Shown here in pieces: positions 1 to 7,766 of a DNA stretch of 28,587 bases. A model generated the notes under the pieces. The model was not told where the DNA came from. It made no database searches and saw only the letters and a program-made list of their open reading frames with translations. The translations under genes were made by a program, and so were the position numbers. Position 1 is the stretch's first letter; the number at the start of each line of letters is the position of its first letter. The stretch comes from JBMDXB01 sp048594975 (lineage in GTDB: Bacteria > Acidobacteriota > Vicinamibacteria > Vicinamibacterales > 2-12-FULL-66-21): contig JBMDXQ010000064.1 of the NCBI GenBank assembly GCA_048594975.1, positions 1 to 28,587 of the forward strand, given 5' to 3'.

Positions 1-361
<361 letters not shown>

Positions 362-1080
362 GACGTAAGCGTACCGCCGATCGAAGGTTTCCGTGACCTG
401 CTCACGTACTTGACGGAGGCGCGCGGCGGTCGTGTGGTCGGCAGACAACCAGGACGCATGGCCGAGCTTCGTCTGGCCACCAGCGTCCACGGCCGAAATA
501 CGATGTCAGCAGCGCAGAGACGCGGGGCCGCCGGCCCGATGCGTTCGACGCCAGTGAACGCGGCCTTTGCTGTGGCGGCACTGCTTGCCGAAAAGCATTT
601 GCGGGCGGTTCCGCTTGTTCGTCAACGGAGAGAACCCCAGCGGGTGTGCGACAAACGCGATGGGATCCGTTCCTCTCGACCACGCGTGCAGCAGATGGTC
701 GCTGGACTGTTGATGCGTGGGCGCCCCTGGACGGCCGGAACATCAACGGAGGGGTCCGGTTCGCTTTTTGAGAGGGTGCCGCGCTGAAAGCTCGGCAGCC
801 GGGATCAGAGCAGTTGTCGCCAACCGATCTGACGGATGCGGAATCGACCAAGCCTTTGCCCGTTTACGTATCGCTGTCCCTCGGTTGTACAGAGGCCTGC
901 TGATTACCGAGCGTCAAACGGCTGAAGCGCCGCGACGCGTCGACCGCGATCGGCGACCACAATCGGACCCCGACTGGCAGCATGGCGAACCCACCGGCCG
1001 GCCTTCAGGTGCAGTCGGATGGCGATCGTCTTCATGTGCACGTTGAGACACATCGCCCTCGATGGGGCAAGAATAGCTGA
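362..1080. other. Gene-poor interval, no recognised product
   Basis: No reading frame here resembles a known family. A 150-codon frame is open on the minus strand (851-402), but its product is rich in Arg, Pro and Ser without motif or hydrophobic core, as expected for an antisense frame in GC-rich DNA. The middle (about 540-790) contains many short GC-rich inverted repeats and could be a structured or decayed element. No promoter or tRNA was recognised. Confidence 0.4.
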
Positions 1081-2664
1081 TTACTTCTTCACGAACCGAT
1101 CCATCATTTGGATCAACGCCAGGTCCATCGCCTCTGGCGTATCCGTCTCGAGCAGTATGGGGAGGAACGACGCGAGGTCCGGGTTCTCTGCGTCGGTCGA
1201 TCGCGAGAGCGCGCCGGTGACCGGATCGAAATGCAGCGCGACCAGCGGCGGGCGCTGCGGCGACTCGAGCCAAGCCTTCAACAGCGGCCGCGCGTAATCT
1301 CCCCACTGCTCCGTGCCGCAGCAGTACAGCTGCCAGTGGCCGACGACGCGCACCTTCGTCGTCAGGTCCCAGGTCTGGTACGGCGGACGCAAGACGAACG
1401 GGATGCCCCACTCCCACGACTTCACCGGCAGGCGCATCAGGATCAGCGTGCCGGGCTGTGCCGCAAGCGCTTCCTGGTTGACGCGCTCAACGGCCGACTT
1501 CGACACTCGCGCGACGAAGTGCCACCACTGCAACCTCGTGTGGAGCCGCACGGAATACACGGCAACCATCGCGAGAGCCGCCGCCGCCACCCCGATGCGC
1601 AGCGGACGGCGAAGATCCCGCGCGGCGAGCCAATCGATGATGAGCGCGAGCAGGAAGGGCCAGGCCGCGGACGCGAGATACACGTGCCGCGGGGATTCAT
1701 ATCCCGCGACGATCACCGGCGCGGCGCCGATCCACCACCACGCGATGACGAAGCACAGGATCACCCGCACGGCGCGCAAGCCTGTGCGTACGGCGACGAC
1801 GAGAGTCACAAGCGCGATGGCACTCGCGGCCGCGATCTCCCAATCCGTCATTGCCTGGAGATGGCCCAGCGTGACGCGGTAGAAGTGCCGTTCGACTATC
1901 CCCAGGAACGTCTGCACCTGGTGCCACGTGTTGATCCCGCCGCGGACGGCGTGGCCGAGCAGCGCGCGGCGGAGCAACAGGTATCCGGCCGTCATCAGGA
2001 CGAAAGGCATCCATGCGGCGACGAACGCCAGAAGCGTGCCTCGCCGCGGGCGATCCAGAACGAGAAGGTCGTAGGCCGCGAGTGTGGCCGCCATCGTGAT
2101 CGCCGTCTGCTTGCTGAACAGCGTGAGGAAAAAGAACGCCAGCGACCAGGCGTAGAGCGCGCGACGTCCGGAATGGCGCCAGCACACGTAGGCCAAGAAC
2201 GTCGCAAAGTAGAATAACGCGGGCATCGAGTCCACGCGCCCCGTGATCCATGCCGCGCTCTCGGCGCCGGCGGGCAGGACGCCGAATACGATCCCCGCGA
2301 ACGCCGCCGCGATCGGCGAGAGCCCCATCGCCGCCCGCGCGATGGCCATCACGAGCAGGGCGTTGCCCGCGTGCATCGCGATATTGAAGATGTGATGCAA
2401 TTCGGGACGCGAGGGCGTGAACTTCCCGGTCAGCTGATAGGTGAACGCCACGAAGGGACGGATTTCATCGGGCGTGTAACCCCAGATGGACTCCATCCAC
2501 GGCATCGTGAACCACTTGTGGAACATCGTCCACGGCCGCAGCGTGAGGATGTACACCGTGCCGAAGTCGTCCTGGACGAAATAATCGGGGATGACTTGCA
2601 GGTAAGGAAGGCATGCGGCGAGGACGACGGCCGGAACGAGCCAGCGATTACTCGAGGTCTTCAT
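1081..2664 (-). CDS. Polytopic membrane glycosyltransferase (GT-C fold, GT39/PMT-like)
   Basis: A 527-residue membrane protein. An N-terminal helix is followed by an acidic first loop, DYFVQDDFGT (about residues 27-36), which matches the Asp-containing first periplasmic loop of GT-C enzymes using lipid-phosphate sugar donors. Hydrophobic helices then continue to about residue 370, with a soluble C-terminal domain of about 150 residues. Such enzymes transfer a sugar from a polyprenyl- or dolichyl-phosphate carrier to a glycan or protein on the outer face of the inner membrane. The gene starts only 3 bases after the stop of the family-2 glycosyltransferase, whose relatives make polyprenyl-phosphate sugars, so a donor-maker/donor-user pair is a reasonable inference. 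The acceptor is unknown. Confidence 0.8.
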   Translation of the reverse strand: MKTSSNRWLVPAVVLAACLPYLQVIPDYFVQDDFGTVYILTLRPWTMFHKWFTMPWMESIWGYTPDEIRPFVAFTYQLTGKFTPSRPELHHIFNIAMHAGNALLVMAIARAAMGLSPIAAAFAGIVFGVLPAGAESAAWITGRVDSMPALFYFATFLAYVCWRHSGRRALYAWSLAFFFLTLFSKQTAITMAATLAAYDLLVLDRPRRGTLLAFVAAWMPFVLMTAGYLLLRRALLGHAVRGGINTWHQVQTFLGIVERHFYRVTLGHLQAMTDWEIAAASAIALVTLVVAVRTGLRAVRVILCFVIAWWWIGAAPVIVAGYESPRHVYLASAAWPFLLALIIDWLAARDLRRPLRIGVAAAALAMVAVYSVRLHTRLQWWHFVARVSKSAVERVNQEALAAQPGTLILMRLPVKSWEWGIPFVLRPPYQTWDLTTKVRVVGHWQLYCCGTEQWGDYARPLLKAWLESPQRPPLVALHFDPVTGALSRSTDAENPDLASFLPILLETDTPEAMDLALIQMMDRFVKK

Positions 2665-2667
2665 TCG

Positions 2668-3369
2668 TCAGGTGAGCCGGTACCGAAGGATCGTGGCGAT
2701 CATCCGAAATCCTGTTCGCAACGTGCCTTTGAGGGTGCCTGTGATCTTCGATTCGCCGACGCGCCCGCGGTAGTTCACGGGGACCTCGATAATCTTCAGG
2801 CTCTTGCGCAAGGCGAGGATCACCATCTCCGGCAGAAAATGCGATCCTCCGACTGTCATGTCGTCGATGATTTTCGCGAGCGCCGCGCGATGAGTAAGGC
2901 GCATCGTGCAGCCGCAGTCGCTAAGCGACGGACCGTCGAACAGGAACTGCACCATCTTCGCCACCACCCAGTTCCCCTGCCGCAGGAACCAGCTCATGTT
3001 CGCCTGCGCCCAGATCAGCTCCTGCGTCGTCCTGGTCCCGCACACCATCTCGAATTCTTCCGAATAGGCGAGCAGCTTCAGGATGTCGCGGGCGACGAAC
3101 GTGCCGTCCGGCTCCGCCATGATGACGAGGTCGCCGGTCGCCTCCCGCAGGCCGCGACGGAGCGCGTTGCCGTAACCCTGCTTCGACTCCTGCACGACGC
3201 GTGCGGACGTCAGGCTGGCTTCTGCGAGGGTGTTATCGCGCGAATTGTTGTCGACGACGATCACTTCATCGACGACGCCGGTAGCGAAGAATTCCTCGAC
3301 CGCACCGCGGATGTTGTGTCCTTCGTTGTAGGCGGGAAGGACGATCGAGACGCGCTTCGATCCGTACAT
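2668..3369 (-). CDS. Family 2 glycosyltransferase (polyprenyl-phosphate sugar synthase-like)
   Basis: A 233-residue GT-A glycosyltransferase. VSIVLPAYNEGHNIRGAV (about residues 8-25) is the classic GT2 N-terminal signature, followed by DEVIVVDNNSRDNT for nucleotide binding. AEPDGTF (about residues 85-91) takes the place of the DxD metal site. The short C-terminus has no transmembrane helices, so it resembles soluble DPM1-like enzymes rather than DPMS/GtrB-type proteins with membrane tails. The expected reaction is transfer of a sugar from a nucleotide donor to a polyprenyl phosphate at the cytoplasmic membrane face. The ATG sits directly after the epimerase stop (no gap), and the gene is followed 3 bases later by the GT-C gene, so the three are almost certainly co-transcribed. 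Confidence 0.9.
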   Translation of the reverse strand: MYGSKRVSIVLPAYNEGHNIRGAVEEFFATGVVDEVIVVDNNSRDNTLAEASLTSARVVQESKQGYGNALRRGLREATGDLVIMAEPDGTFVARDILKLLAYSEEFEMVCGTRTTQELIWAQANMSWFLRQGNWVVAKMVQFLFDGPSLSDCGCTMRLTHRAALAKIIDDMTVGGSHFLPEMVILALRKSLKIIEVPVNYRGRVGESKITGTLKGTLRTGFRMIATILRYRLT

Positions 3370-4365
3370 TCACTCGCGCCACACGCTCGGAAGGTTTTTC
3401 ATCACTTCTATGGCACTGAATCGCGGCGTTTCACGCGCGCCATGCCGGCGGACCCACTGCGCCATGATCCTGAGACCGTCCTGCAGAGAGGTGTGCGGGC
3501 GGTCGCCGAACACGTCACGTACTTTCTGGTGCGACGAGTGCGCGTGCGCCACTTCCTGCCGCGCGGGAAGATACTCGATGTGGGCTTCCACGCCCATGGC
3601 ACGGGCCACGTCGCGGGCGAGTTCGTTGAGCGAGGACGGGTGGTCCGCGCCCACGTTGAATACCTGGTTCCATGCACCAGGCACCTCGATCGACTCGGCG
3701 ATGATCGGCGCCACGTCATCGACATAGCTGAACGCGCGCGTCTGCGTGCCGTCGCCGAAGATCGTCATCGGTCGGCCCCGCAGGATCTGGTTCATGAAGA
3801 TGCCGACGACGTTGCGGTAGCGATCGGCGATGTTCTGCCGCGTGCCGTACACATTGTGCGGACGAAAGACGATGTAGTCCAGTCCGAACATCGCGCGCGA
3901 GGCGGCGAGCTCCTGCTCGACCGCGAACTTGGCGATGCCGTAGGAATCCTCCGGATGCGCCGGCGTGTCCTCGGTCATGGGCAGCCGCGGCGTGGCGCCG
4001 TACACCGCAATAGACGACGTGAAGATGAAGCCTTTCACCCCGGTGTTCACGGATGCGTTAACCAGGTTGACGCTGCCGATGACGTTGTTCGTGTAATTGA
4101 ACCGCTTGATGAAGTGGCTGAGTCCTTCGGCCGCGTACGCGGCGAGATGAAACACGTAGGTGAACGAGTTGCGCGCGAAGAGCGCGTCCACGAGCGCAGC
4201 GTCCGTGATGCTGCCCGGGACGAACTCGGCGCCCGTCGGGACGTTCTCGCCGTAACCGCCGGAGAGATCGTCGAGGACGGTGACCCGATGCCCGCGCGCG
4301 ATCAGCGCATCGGCCAGGTGCGAGCCGATAAACCCCGCACCTCCAGTAACCAGAGCGCTAGCCAC
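3370..4365 (-). CDS. NAD-dependent nucleotide-sugar epimerase/dehydratase (extended SDR, GalE/WbpP-like)
   Basis: A 331-residue extended short-chain dehydrogenase. VTGGAGFIGSHL at residues 6-17 carries the GxxGxxG NAD-binding motif, and VTVLDDLSGG holds the acidic residue that binds the adenosine ribose. The catalytic Tyr/Lys pair is in EDSYGIAKFAVEQE (YxxxK). Downstream, FRPHNVYGTRQN and a sugar-nucleotide binding segment fit UDP-hexose 4-epimerases and related dehydratases. The start is GTG at 4365; an in-frame stop lies just upstream, so no longer start is possible. It is the first gene of the glycan operon and would supply the nucleotide sugar for the two transferases. The exact sugar cannot be deduced. 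Confidence 0.9.
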   Translation of the reverse strand: MASALVTGGAGFIGSHLADALIARGHRVTVLDDLSGGYGENVPTGAEFVPGSITDAALVDALFARNSFTYVFHLAAYAAEGLSHFIKRFNYTNNVIGSVNLVNASVNTGVKGFIFTSSIAVYGATPRLPMTEDTPAHPEDSYGIAKFAVEQELAASRAMFGLDYIVFRPHNVYGTRQNIADRYRNVVGIFMNQILRGRPMTIFGDGTQTRAFSYVDDVAPIIAESIEVPGAWNQVFNVGADHPSSLNELARDVARAMGVEAHIEYLPARQEVAHAHSSHQKVRDVFGDRPHTSLQDGLRIMAQWVRRHGARETPRFSAIEVMKNLPSVWRE

Positions 4366-4403
4366 GAATCATCACCATCGTTGCACTGAGGATCATACGT
4401 GCA

Positions 4404-4589
4404 TCAGTTGTCCGAACCCTCTGATTCTTCATCGACACTCAACCCGTCGGCGGTGAGCACCGGCCGCACCCGATTCAACGGCTCTGACACGCGTTCGGTC
4501 TCAGGGCGATCAAACATGCGCTTCACTGGTGGGACGAAGACACGCCACTCGAACGTATCCTCTGCCGCCTCTCCAGAGCAGGAGGTCAT
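4404..4589 (-). CDS. Possible small acidic protein, unrecognised
   Basis: A 61-codon frame starting at an ATG preceded by AGGA at close spacing. The product is acidic (ending DEESEGSDN) and contains EWRVFVPPVKRMFDRPE, which looks more protein-like than the surrounding frames. It has no signal peptide or membrane segment and matches no family I know. It lies just upstream of the epimerase on the same strand, so it could be a short leader gene, or the tail of a decayed gene like its neighbours. The rest of 4366-4700 holds nothing else recognisable beyond a direct repeat of a 9-mer at 4592-4609. Confidence 0.3.
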   Translation of the reverse strand: MTSCSGEAAEDTFEWRVFVPPVKRMFDRPETERVSEPLNRVRPVLTADGLSVDEESEGSDN

Positions 4590-4699
4590 GTATTCCTGAC
4601 ATTCCTGACCGCCATCTCGTTCTCGAGGAACCAGCCCACTCCTCAGAGCGTGGTAGCTGCTGATTGTGGCCCGAGCCGCGAGGCTGTCTTTCAGGAGCG

Positions 4700-4920
4700 C
4701 TGAAGGGCATGTCGCGCCTTCGTTGGTGGGCTCAGGCGGTCGTGGCGCAAGCGACGTTCTCGAAGCTTGGGTTGTCCAATCAGGTGGTCCTCGTGAATGG
4801 CAACATTGGCCTCGCGTGCCGCCTCCCGGACGGACGCCTGTTTTCCGTGATCGACTTCACGATTGCCCACGGGAAGATCGTTGAGATGCATATCCTGGCC
4901 GATCAGGTCGGGCGCCGCCG
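4700..4920 (+). pseudogene. C-terminal fragment of an ECF41-like (SigJ-type) sigma factor
   Basis: The plus frame contains VVAQATFSKLG, then VVLVNGNIGLACRLPDGRLF and SVIDFTIAHGKIVEMHILAD. This order (VNG...GL, then a hydrophobic FTIA-G-I-E strand ending in ILAD) is what I know from the SnoaL-like C-terminal extension of ECF41 sigma factors. The sigma-2 and sigma-4 regions that should precede it are absent, and the frame runs on past the domain into sequence belonging to another remnant on the opposite strand. A second fragment carrying part of the missing N-terminal half lies at 6488-6727 on the same strand. A SnoaL-like protein of another kind is the main alternative. Confidence 0.55.
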
Positions 4921-5150
4921 GATCGCTTCGCCATTCTCGTACGGTGCGAACACGGTGACACGGGATGTGTCGTGCGACGCCGGCCGGATCGGTCACAAGG
5001 AGTGTGTCCGCCGGCGCGGGGTCCCACGCCACCGAAGCGAGCGGGACGACGACCTTTCCTTCAGCACGCCATCATCGTACCCGAGCGCGAACTCGCCCCT
5101 TCCGAAATCACGGTCCCCTTGACGCGGTGAAGCAACCGCTGAAGCGGCAG
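4903..5150 (-). pseudogene. DUF504 / MJ1316 RNA-cyclic-group-end recognition domain gene, broken by three frameshifts
   Basis: Reading the minus strand and switching frame three times gives a nearly complete domain: PLQRLLHRVK, then DRDFGRGEFALGYDDGV, then VVVPLASVAWDPAPADTL with GVARHIPCHRVRTV, then YENGEAIRRRPT and a TGA at 4903-4905. This matches the DUF504 pattern (LLHRIRWD..FG.GEFALGYYDR, VPLASV, IPLHRVREV, dG..iWRRP) in order and length (about 80 residues). The first break is explained by one lost base turning a Trp codon into GG; the others are single-base shifts near 5062 and 4945. The domain is associated with RNA repair and binding of RNA ends. With three lesions in 240 bp it is almost surely inactive. 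Its tail overlaps the sigma fragment on the other strand. Confidence 0.7.
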
Positions 5151-5208
5151 CAGTGGGGACGGCGCGGGGCAGCAGGAGACACGTCAGGGGACGAGCTTCG
5201 CGTCCCGA

Positions 5209-5639
5209 TTAGAAGCCTTCGATGTCGCCGAGATCCTTGTGACGTCCGGTCGCCCGCTTGTTTCTGACGAACTCCTCCCGGCCGATGAACGGCACCTTCA
5301 GGTCTGCGAACGCGCTGACGATCCGATTCGGCCACGCCTCGGAAAACGTGAGGCCTGACAGGTCTTGAGGATGTCGATTCGGCCGGGCGGCACGCCGATC
5401 TGATACACGACGCCGGGCCGGGTGAAGTCCGCCTCGGCGATGTCGGCCAGCGGTGCGCCGAACTCCGCGAGCGCCCGCATGACGCGTGGCGCGTTCTCCG
5501 GGCCAGGTTCGACCCAGATGTCGAGGTCTTCGGTCGCCCGCGGGCGGCCGTGCAGGGCGAGCGCGTACGCGCCAACGACCAGGAACCGGACGTCAGCGTC
5601 GAGACACGCGCGTAACAGATCGACAAAGTCCGGGTTCAT
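5209..5639 (-). pseudogene. MNT/AbiEii-like nucleotidyltransferase with one frameshift
   Basis: The protein starts MNPDFVDLLRACLDADVRFL at 5639. It has the polymerase-beta-like nucleotidyltransferase core: VVGAYALALHG, then ATEDLDIWVEP with the two metal-binding Asp residues about 38 and 40, and GRIDIL carrying the third acidic residue near 106. Near 5358-5362 the frame breaks. In the next frame it continues SGLTFSEAW, then VPFIGREEFVRNKRATGRHKD, LGDIEGF and a TAA at 5209-5211, the normal end of this family. A single missing base explains the break, so the gene may be recently inactivated, or the base may be a sequence error. Its 5' end overlaps the small partner gene by 47 bases. Such proteins often sit in toxin-antitoxin or Abi-like modules, but no HEPN partner is present. 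Confidence 0.75.
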
Positions 5640-5790
5640 GCTGTGTGCCGCTGAGGCGCCACTGTTCGACGCTGAGCCGCCAGACCTGCAGGACCCGTTC
5701 GGCGGCAGGCAGCTGTTGCCAGTACGCACGATCGCCGCGATCCGCTTCAGCGGCGGACTGGAAGCGTGTCACCATCACGCGCTCAGTCAT
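5593..5790 (-). CDS. Small protein partner of the nucleotidyltransferase
   Basis: A 65-residue charged protein starting MTERVMVTRFQSAAEADRGD and containing YWQQLPAAERVLQVWRLS. It has no signal or membrane segment and is probably helical and cytoplasmic. The ATG at 5790 is preceded by GAGGTC at good spacing. I recall similar small proteins with an EADR-D-YW-L-ER pattern directly upstream of nucleotidyltransferase genes in many soil bacteria, and the 47-base overlap with the nucleotidyltransferase here fits translational coupling. Its role is unknown; an antitoxin-like or regulatory partner is an inference from the pairing only. It is intact although its partner carries a frameshift. Confidence 0.7.
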   Translation of the reverse strand: MTERVMVTRFQSAAEADRGDRAYWQQLPAAERVLQVWRLSVEQWRLSGTQHEPGLCRSVTRVSRR

Positions 5791-6160
5791 GCCGACCTCA
5801 GTTTACCAGAGGCAACCGCTGGCTCATGTCCCTTGACCGGATTCCCCTTGGACTCCGATCCTGGCTTCACGCGGCTTGCCGCCGTACTTCCCGATTGCGC
5901 CGCACGGCCTCAGGAATTGTCGTACCGAGGCGACATGAACGTCCTGATAGGCGTACGCAAGCGAGCGCAGCGCACGAATATGCGGGAGTTGTTCGATGGC
6001 AGATCATCTGCACTGCTGACCGCAGCGGGCGGTCCGCATTCTACTCACTGCCCGTCGCCGTCGCCAGGACGCGTGCGCCACGCATCTCCGCAAAGCTGCA
6101 GCGCGAAGCTGCCGACTCAGGCGGAATGCGGCCGAACGTCCGCCTTCGCTCCGCGCCCGC
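5791..6160. other. Gene-poor interval, no recognised product
   Basis: No frame in this 370-base stretch resembles a known family. A minus-strand frame over about 6000-5828 (ending GVQGESGQGT then TGA) has a somewhat protein-like composition but no motif I recognise. It is probably decayed DNA between the nucleotidyltransferase pair and the VOC remnant. Confidence 0.35.
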
Positions 6161-6495
6161 TTAATCGGCACGGACGCGTAGCCAAGGCGAGACAGGTCCG
6201 CCCGACCAGCGCTTCAGCTGCGTGATCTGAATGAGATTGCCGCAGGGGTCGTTCACCACGGCGATCGTGGAGGCGGTCACGTCCGTTGGGGGCATGGTGG
6301 ACTCAGCGCCGCGCGCTTCCATACGCTCGTAATCGGCCCGCACATCGTCGGTGAAGAACATGGCCGCGGGCTGGCTTTGCTGGAACATTGCCTGCTGACA
6401 GGCTGGCCGCCGGGTTGTCGTTGAGCGCCAGCTGGCGCTCCGTGCCGTCCGGTCCTCTGGTGAGACCACCGTGAGCCAGCGATACGGCCCCTGGC
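6161..6495 (-). pseudogene. VOC (glyoxalase/bleomycin-resistance) family protein, truncated and frameshifted
   Basis: The minus strand gives GPYRWLTVVSPED, then after a frame change DGTERQLALNDNPAA, then after another AMFQQSQPAAMFFTDDVRAD, YERMEARGAESTMPPTDV and DPCGNLIQITQL before a TAA at 6161-6163. These are the middle and C-terminal parts of a vicinal-oxygen-chelate protein of the type with PAAMFFTDDV and the terminal D-GN--QI motif. The first 40-50 residues are missing: at about 6490 the sequence changes abruptly to a sigma factor fragment on the other strand. Two frameshifts plus the truncation make it a pseudogene. Confidence 0.75.
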
Positions 6496-6727
6496 GCGCG
6501 TGCGCCTCGACATGCTGCGGTCGCGCCAATCGCGGCGCGAGGAGCCGTTCACCTCGGACGCGCCCGGAGCCGGTCGCGACCGGCACGCGGGAGCAGCCCC
6601 GAGGATGAAGCTCGCGGACTCGGTCGGGCTCGCGCTGCTCGTCGTGCTCGACCGACTGACGCCGGCGGAACGCCTCGCCTTCGTACTGCACGACATGTTC
6701 GCCATGCGGCACCGGGTCTTTATCTGA
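6488..6727 (+). pseudogene. Central fragment of an ECF41-like sigma factor
   Basis: The plus strand reads LARVRLDMLRSRQSRREEP, then, with a probable indel in the linker, LADSVGLALLVVLDRLTPAE and RLAFVLHDMF. This is the end of sigma region 2, the variable linker and the start of region 4 as I know them from ECF41 family sigma factors (CLDMLRSR-SRREEP; ADSVGLALLVVL; LAPAERLAFVLHDMF). The expected continuation (helix-turn-helix, then the SnoaL-like extension) is lost; after HDMF the frame ends in unrelated residues and TGA at 6725-6727. The N-terminus is also missing, cut where the VOC remnant begins. It may have come from the same gene as the C-terminal piece at 4700-4920. Confidence 0.7.
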
Positions 6728-6831
6728 GCACCGTGGTTGCGGCTGAACTCGGCGCCGGCGCAGGCAGCGCCAAGAATCGCCGGACGCTGGAACGTCAGAT
6801 CCTGTCGCCGTACATACCTCGGGGCTGACTG

Positions 6832-7070
6832 ATGAATCGCCGACTTGCGTGGGAGGGATTGGGAACGGCGCTCGCCGCGCTGGTCGAGGAAGAAGGACTC
6901 GTGCTTCGCGAGGTCCGTCGACGTTTTGTATTCGACATCCTGATTGCACGGTCGTGTCGCGAGATTGGCGCGCGACCCTCGTCTCACGGAATTCCACCGA
7001 CCTGTCCCGCATCGCTAAGGAGTTCTCGTTCGACTTCGGCGCTCCATACCCGATTCAGGGCGCCGACTGA
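6832..7070 (+). pseudogene. VapC-like PIN-domain toxin, C-terminal part with a frameshift
   Basis: The plus strand reads RRLAWEGLGTALAALVEEEG, LVLREVRRRFVFDILIARSC and REIGA. After a shift near 6970 it continues TLVSRNSTDLSRIAKEFSFD and FGAPYP, ending at a TGA. The pattern D-LIA-S-REIGA-LVTRN--DF--I----F-F--P is the C-terminal half of PIN ribonucleases such as VapC, with the last catalytic acidic residues in FDILIA and in the SRNSTDL loop. The first half, including the N-terminal catalytic Asp, is not recognisable upstream, and no VapB antitoxin is seen. A two-base insertion (CG repeat) or equivalent explains the frameshift. It is a dead toxin remnant. Confidence 0.65.
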
Positions 7071-7187
7071 ACGCCACCTCACGACGTGCCAGCATCAACG
7101 TGCCCACCGCTCCACGGGGAACGGGAAGAGGCGCCGCCTCCGAATTCTTCGACTTGAGCAGATTGTTCGACGTTTCGTGGCCAGTGT

Positions 7188-7763
7188 TTAGAGAAGGTGC
7201 GGGATGATCATCTTGGTTCGCTGTCGGTAGACGGCGTAGCGCTCGCCAAACATGCGGCCGAGGAGTGTTTCCTCCGCGCGAGCGCGCCACGCGAAGGTCG
7301 GGACAACCCCGCACAGCACGATCACGAGGGCAGGCCAGCTGCCGAAGGCGAGCGCTTCGCCCGTGGCGAGCAGTGCGAAGCCCAGGTAGATCGGGTGGCG
7401 CGCGAGGCGATAAGGGCCGGTTGTAACGAGGCCCGTGCGCTGATCTGCCTTCGGCACAAAGCTCCACGCTGGACCGAGCTCCTTTCGGGATCGGACGACG
7501 AGGACCGCGCCCGCCAGCGCAAGAAGGCATCCTAACAGCGCCAACGGCAGCGCCACGGAAGCGTCGAAGCTGCCGGAACGCACCACGAGCGAAGCGAAGA
7601 ACACGCCGAAGGCTGAGAGGTTGGCCACCACAGGTGCTCGGCCGCCCGCTTCATGACGTGCTCGCGTTTTGGGCTCTCCATGATGCCCGCTGACGTGCAG
7701 CAATATGAGTCCCGCAAACGCCAGCAGGGAGACCGTACGGAGAACAATGACCAGTGTCGACAC
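7188..7763 (-). CDS. ICMT/PEMT-like membrane methyltransferase (isoprenylcysteine carboxyl methyltransferase family)
   Basis: A 191-residue integral membrane protein with an N-terminal helix and further helices around residues 50-65, 70-90 and 130-155. The C-terminal catalytic signature is clear: GPYRLARHPIYLGFALLATG (about residues 116-135) and RARAEETLLGRMFGERYAVY (about 160-180). The RHPIY and E-E---L-- -FG--Y--Y elements bind S-adenosylmethionine and shape the active site in ICMT and phospholipid methyltransferases. In bacteria the methyl acceptor is usually unknown, probably a lipid or small hydrophobic molecule. It is the last gene of a three-gene operon and starts 3 bases after the VTT gene ends. 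Confidence 0.85.
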   Translation of the reverse strand: MSTLVIVLRTVSLLAFAGLILLHVSGHHGEPKTRARHEAGGRAPVVANLSAFGVFFASLVVRSGSFDASVALPLALLGCLLALAGAVLVVRSRKELGPAWSFVPKADQRTGLVTTGPYRLARHPIYLGFALLATGEALAFGSWPALVIVLCGVVPTFAWRARAEETLLGRMFGERYAVYRQRTKMIIPHLL

Positions 7764-7766
7764 TTC

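Noticed and set aside
402..851. 150-codon minus frame as a possible gene
   Set aside because: No motif, no ribosome site, composition of a random frame in GC-rich DNA; noted only as an unexplained interval.
2371..4389. 672-codon open frame on the plus strand
   Set aside because: It is antisense to the intact GT2 and epimerase genes, is Arg/His/Asp-rich and shows no motif.
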